Assembly: GCA_018873225.1 (NCBI GenBank)
Contig: JAEILZ010000003.1
Span: 3,906,001-3,970,000, forward strand
DNA length: 64,000 bases
Source: [Phialemoniopsis] sp. UDSM-2020
Taxonomy: Eukaryota > Ascomycota > Sordariomycetes > Thyridiales > Thyridiaceae
Direction: 5' to 3'
Below the pieces are notes generated by a model. It was not told the origin of the DNA and did not search any database. It worked only from the letters and a program-made list of their open reading frames with translations. Below, one piece after another: positions 57,844 through 64,000 of the stretch; the stretch's first letter is position 1, and each line of letters opens with the position of its first letter. A program made the translations under genes and the position numbers.

Positions 57844-58422
57844 TGCTGCTAATCAAGACATGCGCGAGGCAAACAGCAAGTGAGTTGTCTTGAAGTGAGA
57901 AACAAAGAGATAACAAGGCGGGAAAGGGTAATATCTCGCCTTGGTCGCAGCTGGTGGGAAGGAAGTGGATGGGCGCAAAAGAAGGTACGACTGTCCCAAG
58001 ACTGAGGGCAGGTGAGAGGGGTCTCCGAACCTTTTGAGGTGAGCTGAGGTGATGGTGAAAGCCTCCAGTTGTGAGATGCTCTCTTGCTTTACTCTTCTCA
58101 GATCTTCCTCAGACTGCTCTTGACTCTCACCTCACAACAAGATCAACCGTACACACTGTACTGGACAAGCCTGTTTGCAGCGAATACTCCTCTTCTGACC
58201 GCCCTCGAGATCTCCAATACTACGTCTTCGTGCAACATCTTTTGGAGTCTCGTAAGGAGGCCCAGCCCGCGGGGCATTCGTCGGCGTGCGAAGGTCGTGT
58301 CAATTCACGGAAGACTGGGTAGTTCATAGTGATCGCTTCGAGACTGAGCGTACGTTTCGCCTATAGCTCTTCTAAGCTGGTATACACAGAGATTCATCCA
58401 TCATACACTTTTCCCCTGACGT
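57844..58422. promoter_or_regulatory. Promoter of the DUF7918-like gene and 3' region of NDUFS5
   Basis: About 580 bp. Frames at 58071-58329 overlap one another on the plus strand and show no domain. No RNA gene found. Confidence 0.45.
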
Positions 58423-58880
58423 TCATGAACCAAGTACTTTCTTGGTGTCCTCCTCCTTGTTCAGCAGTCCTAGATTCCGTATTTGGCCCGCGGTGGGCGC
58501 ATCGTCTCTCGCGTTGGCGGTTTCGGCCTTTCGGTACGCCAATTGCAATTGTTTCACTCTCGCAGCCTGTTTGAATGTACACGTTGGTCAGCTCGATTGA
58601 TCCCCAAAATAGTATACTCTGGTTGCACTGTAGCGGACCTCTTTCTTGTGGTGTAGGCACTCGTAGTAGTCCTCCAGTACCGGCGCACACTTCTTCTTGC
58701 CCGAGTCATCCTCGCCGGATGTGTTGACAACGTAGCAAGCGAGTACCTCCTGCCAGAAGGGGAAGCACCGCGAGGGTCCTGGGAAGCGGGTTAGTCGGCG
58801 ACAGGCTCGGGGACGGCAAAGGTGAGCCATTGGGGTCCGATGAAGCACCCACCTCCGTGTAGACCGTATCCAGAAGCCAT
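58423..58880 (-). CDS. Complex I accessory subunit NDUFS5 (twin CX9C)
   Basis: Mitochondrial NADH:ubiquinone oxidoreductase 15 kDa-type subunit on the intermembrane-space side. Exons 58853-58880, 58639-58778 and 58423-58566 encode 103 residues. The start MASGYGLHGGPSR continues into CFPFWQEVLAC and CAPVLEDYYEC, two CX9C motifs that form the disulfide-bonded helix pair imported by Mia40. The KKEAARVKQLQLAYRKAE helix follows. Intron 1 (74 nt) has GTGGGT, CTAAC and CCCAG; intron 2 (72 nt) has an unusual GTCCGC donor but a clear CTGAC branch and ACAG acceptor, and its removal restores phase and family sequence. The gene is divergent from SEC39, 418 bp apart. Confidence 0.92.
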
Positions 58881-59298
58881 TGTCGGGTTGCTTGATGCTT
58901 CAGAGAGACGGTGTGTGTAGTGTGGCCGACGGAGGAAGCAGTGTTTCTTTACAACGGCAGCATTGGATGAAGTCGGCTTAACTGCTTCTTCACCTCAAAT
59001 TGGAAGAACCACATTCGCGGGTACGTACCGGGCAAGCAGCACCGTGCACGGATCCACCCTTCCCACAGCTGATTGGGTGCCGTGCCATGATCAGACAGGG
59101 CAGCCAGCGGAACCCACACTGGGTACGGAGGTACTTCGATACCTACCTTGTCGCCCTGTCTGGCCTTGATGCCATGGTCGCTTGCATGTGCCCATTGCAA
59201 AAGAACAAAGGCCCCGTCTGTTTGAGCGCGGGAAAACCGCACATCCTCGTCGCCTTGCACCATGATATGATCTGAAGCTGTCTCTCCTATTCGAGACC
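58881..59298. promoter_or_regulatory. Short divergent promoter, NDUFS5 and SEC39
   Basis: Only 418 bp separates the two start codons, so both promoters and 5' leaders overlap or abut here. No recognisable element beyond general composition. Confidence 0.5.
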
Positions 59299-62194
59299 AT
59301 GGATCTGGTCCTTTCTGCCCCAAAGACCATCCTGCTCGCCGCGCAGCTCGCTGCCAAGGCCGATATTGACAGCTTGGCCTTCCTAGCAGAGCAGCAAAGC
59401 AACATCCTACACAAAGAGCTGCTACTGCGAATCCTGCTCACCTATCTCCCAAAGTCCCTGGAGACTGCGCAATATGTCTCATTCTTAGAGAAGATCGAAT
59501 CTGGCGACTTCACCGAGGTGCAGCCCGCTCAACTTGATCTGTCGCCATTCAACGAGCTCACCGAGGAGGAAGCTTCGCGGAAGGTGCGCAAGCTTCGCCT
59601 GCAGCAGCTGTCGTGGCCCGATGCACCGGAACAGCTTCTAGACGATCCCTTATCTCTATTTCTACTCCGACGAGCCTATGCCGTGGACGAAGAGGCGGGC
59701 CTCCTCGACCAATTGCCAGACCTTCTTGTGCCGTTCCTGCAACACTCTTCTTACATGCGTCGATGGCTCGTATCCAACCTCCTTCCTCTGCTTCGTCGGA
59801 ACGTCGAATTCCACCCTGAAAGCCCGCTTCCTCAGACTATCGCGGATTTCGAACAGCTGCCCGACCAGGTGGCCGTGTCCCAACTTCTCTCGCAGACTGG
59901 CGTGCAAGAATCAGATTATGCCTTCATTGGTCGCGATCTGAAGGGAATGATAGGACCCTGGCTATTGAATGAATCTCGGTGGCCGAACAGGGATGCAAGC
60001 ACACAAGAGTCGAACAACAATACAGCCGATTTCTGCCCTGGGTGGGAGCAGGTCCTCCAATGGCTCACACTACAAGCCGCGAAATCATGGAGGGTCGCCG
60101 TCAGTGCCATAGAGCAGTGGGATGGTCCAAGTGATCTTGACCTCGGGGGCTACGGGACTATTTGGCTCGAGGACGCCGAGCAGGAGTATTTGGAGCGAAG
60201 ATACGCGCAAGCGGCTGTAGCGTCAGCATACCTCATACCTGAGACTTCTGATGAAGCTCTCAGTGGTGCTCATAGCATCGCCGTGAAGATCATGGGGCTT
60301 CTTGACCAGGATCCGGAGCCGTCTCTGCAGACAGCAGCTTCCCTGTTGTCTCCGATACCAGAATTGGACGGGACCAATTTGATCTCGGTTCAGAACGCAA
60401 CACATCTCCGAAACGATCTCCTCGGCGACGAGAATGTCCTGACATCACCAACTCCCCAAGCGCTCAAGCTTCTCCATGGGTTAGTTTTGAGTGCATTCCT
60501 TATGACAAGACTAGGGGCTACCTCTACGGTGAGGCGGGCCGGCGAGTTGGTCTTACTTCAGGATGAGCGTGAGCAGAAGTCCGCTGCAAAGGAGCTTATC
60601 AGCCATATCACACACAACACACAGAAAAGCGATGACAAGCATTGGATACAGATGAGGAATGAGATACTATGGCTACGAGACTGGGGGGCCGAAGAGAGTG
60701 GTCAAGCTTCACAGTGTCTCGGCGTGTTTGGCCAAGTGAAAAAGGAATATCTGGAGGTTGAGTTTCTAAAGGCTCTCCTGGCAAATACACGTATGTCACA
60801 GTCTTGCCAGATATCTCGCTCTTGAATTATATGCTAACTAGAGATAGGATATACCCTCGCACGCAAGCTCTATGAAGACTCTACGGACATTTCGCTGTCC
60901 AGCAAGACTATTCAAGATACAGTATTCGCGGCAGCATTGCACGCCTACGACAATGCATCAAATCCGAATCGCACGAGAGGTGGAGTAAAGAGATGCGATG
61001 ATATGTACGCATTGCCCAGTGCTTCTTTTAACTCTAAAGCTAACCCTTGTCAGATTGCACTCTTTCCCACGAACGGTAGACCGATCTCTTGTGGCTACCC
61101 AAAGAATAGATGCCTTGTTGAAGGCAACACATACTTTGGGAAATTACCGTCTTGTACTGAAGAAGGGCGAACCATTCACGCCAGTTGTGTTGCGAGTCCA
61201 TTCGGATCCCATCTCGATCATTGGGAAAGTCTTGGAACAGAATCCGGGAAGCTATACTAAAATCCAAGAATTCCTGGACCTGGGAGCCAACATGGTCGAG
61301 GCAGGACTGACAGTCAAGGACCAAAGTGGCCATTCTGCCTTGACGCCCGAGCAAGAACCCGAGCAGCGCGTAATCTCAGAGAGGAGAATTACCGCTATGT
61401 GTGTTGATGCAGCTCTTGATGAGGATGACTTCGAGACGGCATACTCATACATCCTCAATCGCATTGCTGAGTTGGAGCCATTCAGTCACAGTAGCGCCTC
61501 GTCATTGTCAACACATATTCAAGATGACTGGTCTTGGAAAGCTGCACTACAGGCTGGTAAATACCGGAGAACGGAAAGGACCGTCCGGCCAACGCATCTC
61601 GGCACTACGAGTGGAAATCCCGAAATCCGGCATCTGGAGCAGCGCATCGAATGTCTTGCCACGGCACTACGGATAGCCCCAGCTGCAACTCTGCAAGAGA
61701 TACTCAACGCATACCGCCGGTGTGAAGAAGAGCTTGATGCTGCCGCGAAAGCAGAAGCTGAACAGGAAAATGCTTGGGATGACGCTGCCGACCGTCAGGC
61801 CATGCCGGGCGCGTTCCGGACCAGTCCCGGACCCGCTGGCGCATTGACAGGGCGTGCAGCTGCAGCAACCGGGGCATCAGGAGGTCGTCAGCAGCTACAT
61901 AACGCCGAGGAAGCACCCTTGTCATTGTTCGACCTCTCGCGAGCGACGGCGCGTCTGGCATCGAGGAACTTTGCCGCCCTTTCCAGTTTGCAACAGTCCG
62001 GACAGACGAGATCCGGAGAGCCGGCCGGGGTTTCTCATCAGGGAAGCGTTGCATCTGGTGACGATGATAGCGAGCACCACGGACGGGTGAGGAAGAGGGA
62101 TCAGCTGCGGGAGGCAGCGATGGGAACCCTTGTGTCCGGTGTCGGCTGGCTTGTCGGTGCACAGCCTACGGATAGAGGCCAGGATCGAGAGTAA
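59299..62194 (+). CDS. SEC39: Sec39-domain vesicle-tethering protein
   Basis: Subunit of the Dsl1 tethering complex for Golgi-to-ER retrograde vesicles (yeast Sec39/Dsl3, metazoan NBAS relation). Exons 59299-60790, 60848-61004 and 61054-62194 encode 929 residues. It is an alpha-helical repeat protein with the Sec39 pattern through most of its length, starting LLAAQLAAKADIDSLAFLAEQ and including LLLRILLTYLPKSLE and LALL-type helices. The second exon gives RYTLARKLYEDS and the third joins at DDILHSF. The C-terminal 120 residues are Ala/Gly/Arg-rich and disordered but end with a conserved-looking short helix. Introns are 57 and 49 nt with CTAAC branch sites. The family call rests on overall pattern; I could not run a profile. 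Confidence 0.85.
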
Positions 62195-62826
62195 TGATTG
62201 AGGCTCAGCAAGGGAATGGATAGGTGTTTATAGAGGGAACTCTGAGGCTAGGATGGGATGGCCTCTTGGACGGCTGTACGAATCGACGGAGAAGGGAATG
62301 TAGACATGGTTCACGACTGCAATACCAATACCCAACAACTTGAAGAATGACGTCTTGTTCTCTTGTGTGATAATGCTTTGAATAAGTTGAATTGACTAAA
62401 TGAAGAGGAAATCTTGGACTGGGCTTTGTGAACGCTCAGCGTAGACGTTTGGGGAATCAATCGACATCTAAAGGTATTCACTCAAAATTACAAATCAATT
62501 GTATGTTAGGTACCATGTTCTTATAATTTGGTGCTACATTGGGAAAAAGAATGACGAAGTTGATCTTATCAGCGCATTGAGCCTTTTAGCGCTGCGAAGC
62601 TCGCTGCAACTAAAATTCTCGGCAGGGATCCTTGCTTGCTCTCGTTCGTTTTCACTAACTAAACCTTGGCTTCCGACCAAACCTCGGGCTTAAAAGTAAG
62701 ACTCGCCCTCACAGAAAGCCTGCACCGTTCCGCACCAATTCACAACCCCCCGACCATGAGGAGCTATCGCGGCACCACCTGCAGATGAGATAACTGCGTT
62801 CCGCCCAGGGCGCTCAACCTTTCAAG
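62195..62826. promoter_or_regulatory. SEC39 3' region and promoter of the ABC gene
   Basis: About 630 bp, AT-rich from about 62490 to 62600. No gene or RNA recognised. Confidence 0.45.
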
Positions 62827-64000
62827 ATGGTTTCGGGAGCGGTGCGCCAGACGCTACTGCTCCCGCAACGGAGCGCTACCACTCTGGGACTCAGCAGCTC
62901 CATCCAGAGGTCCGCTCCGATCCTGCTCCGCGATGTTCTGGCGGCGCAGCCCGGTCGCAGCTCGATAGTCTCGCCATTGAAAACTTCCCTACGATCATTT
63001 TCCTCGGCTTCTACTTTGTCGTCATCGCGTCACCTCAACGTGTCGTCCCCGGCCATTCGGAGCTCCGAGCTTCGGCCCCGTCTCGGCACAAGCCACCTGT
63101 CGCGACCGCAATGGAGCTCACCCAGCGCGATTTTGCGACACTTGTCCACGAGCAATGCTTTACAACAAGAAACGAAGAGTACGTCTACAAACGAGGTCGC
63201 GGCGGCGGCGAAGGGGCTCAAGACTGTTTCCGAAAAGGACACGCAAGCTGAGGTTGCCCGCGAGGACCAGGACGATGTGGAAACCCAGGGGTTCAAAAGG
63301 AGTGCGAGGGCCGAGAAGGCGACGCACGTGAATATGAGTGCGCGGCTGTCTAAGGAAGGCAAGCACCAGGGCAAAGGTGGCGGCTGGTCCGAGATCTGGC
63401 GGTTGATCAAGATTGCGCGGCCCGAGGTCAGATGGCTCGGCATCGCCTTCTTCTTCCTGCTCATTTCGTCCAGCGTCACCATGTCGATCCCCTTCTCCGT
63501 CGGCAGGATCCTGGATCTAGCCACCAAAGGCGAGGCCGAGGAGGTGCGCATGTTTGGCCTGACGCTCACTCAGTTCTTCCTGGGCTTTGCGGGGTTTTTG
63601 ACTCTCGGCGCCATGGCCAACTTTGGCAGAATAATTCTCTTGCGCATTGTGGGCGAGCGTGTGGTCGCCAGACTGCGGTCGCAGCTCTACCGGAGGACAT
63701 ATACCCAGGATGCCGAGTTCTTTGACGCGAACAGGGTCGGTGATTTGATCTCGAGGCTCAGCTCCGATACTGTTATCGTGGGCAAGAGTATCACACAGAA
63801 CGTGTCTGACGGCATGCGATCGGTCGTTAGCGGCGCAGCGGGCTTTGTCGCCATGGCCTGGCTCAGTCCGAAGCTGACATCGATTTTATTGTTGATGTTC
63901 CCTCCTATCGCGGTTGGGGCATTCATTTATGGTCGTGTCATTAGAAATATCAGTCGCCAGATCCAGAAGAATCTGGGTACGCTGACCAAGATCGCCGAGG
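62827..64000 (+). CDS. MDL1: Mitochondrial ABC half-transporter (MDL1/ABCB10 type), 3' part outside window
   Basis: Inner-membrane exporter half-transporter related to yeast Mdl1 and mammalian ABCB10. The open frame runs from ATG 62827 to the window end, 391 codons, without a stop. The first ~180 residues are Ser/Arg/Leu-rich and include LRHLSTSNALQQ-like sequence, typical of a cleaved mitochondrial presequence followed by a charged linker. The membrane domain begins near WRLIKIARPEVRWLGIAFFFLL with segments at about residues 200-220 and 240-262. The family hallmark FFDANRVGDLISRLSSDT is present, followed by NVSDGMRSVV. The nucleotide-binding domain is beyond the edge, so the subtype call (MDL1 rather than ATM1) rests on this region. 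No intron is needed within the visible part. Confidence 0.85.
   Translation, partial: MVSGAVRQTLLLPQRSATTLGLSSSIQRSAPILLRDVLAAQPGRSSIVSPLKTSLRSFSSASTLSSSRHLNVSSPAIRSSELRPRLGTSHLSRPQWSSPSAILRHLSTSNALQQETKSTSTNEVAAAAKGLKTVSEKDTQAEVAREDQDDVETQGFKRSARAEKATHVNMSARLSKEGKHQGKGGGWSEIWRLIKIARPEVRWLGIAFFFLLISSSVTMSIPFSVGRILDLATKGEAEEVRMFGLTLTQFFLGFAGFLTLGAMANFGRIILLRIVGERVVARLRSQLYRRTYTQDAEFFDANRVGDLISRLSSDTVIVGKSITQNVSDGMRSVVSGAAGFVAMAWLSPKLTSILLLMFPPIAVGAFIYGRVIRNISRQIQKNLGTLTKIAE

Overview
This 64 kb window is nuclear DNA of a filamentous ascomycete (Pezizomycotina, most likely a Sordariomycete). The reasons are short GT-AG introns of about 50-150 nt with CTAAC/CTGAC branch sites, monocistronic genes on both strands, a dispersed 5S rRNA gene embedded between protein genes, and protein families typical of this group (an EIS1-type eisosome protein, a DUF7918-type protein, an F-box/Sec10 recyclin, a cysteine-rich MID1). 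No operons, CRISPR arrays, phages or intact transposons were seen. I rebuilt exon structures by hand from reading frame, splice signals and family conservation, and I checked that each stated exon set sums to a multiple of three.

Layout. 1-17 kb holds the 3' end of an unidentified gene, HSP90 (-), a five-exon tyrosine phosphatase (-), a 5S rRNA gene (+), the eisosome protein EIS1 (+), a six-TM Frag1/DRAM/Sfk1 protein (-), a CDK7/Kin28-type kinase (+) and the F-box/Sec10 protein RCY1 (-). 17-29 kb holds a 1442-residue SHPRH/Irc20-type SNF2-RING protein (-) divergent from mitoribosomal mS41 (+), then 5.3 kb with no convincing gene, then a bZIP factor (+). 31-40 kb holds a SMAP-domain nuclear-type protein (+), the tiny ER protein YSY6/RAMP4 (-), a small predicted mitochondrial membrane protein (+), the calcium-channel subunit MID1 (-) and the ER-shaping protein YOP1 (-). 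40-54 kb holds an RFX transcription factor (+), a monoglyceride-lipase-like hydrolase (+), a Mn-type cation diffusion facilitator (+) and glycogenin (+). 54-64 kb holds an OXNAD1-like flavin reductase (-), a DUF7918-like protein (-), the complex I NDUFS5 subunit (-) divergent from SEC39 (+), and the 5' part of a mitochondrial MDL1/ABCB10-type ABC half-transporter (+), cut by the right edge.

Most genes are housekeeping: protein folding, membrane traffic (RCY1, SEC39, YOP1, YSY6), plasma-membrane organisation and calcium entry (EIS1, SFK1-like, MID1), mitochondrial function (mS41, NDUFS5, MDL1-like, the small 34 kb protein), and transcription and cell-cycle control (CDK7, RFX, bZIP, SNF2-RING). 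They do not look like a biosynthetic cluster or one pathway. The less ordinary signals are at the RNA level: an EIS1 intron whose retention would supply a new in-frame start codon, a stop-free 75-nt intron in glycogenin, alternative RFX acceptors 24 nt apart, a possible uORF overlapping the SNF2-RING start codon, and a divergent 5S gene. At the protein level, the bZIP factor lacks a recognisable leucine zipper.
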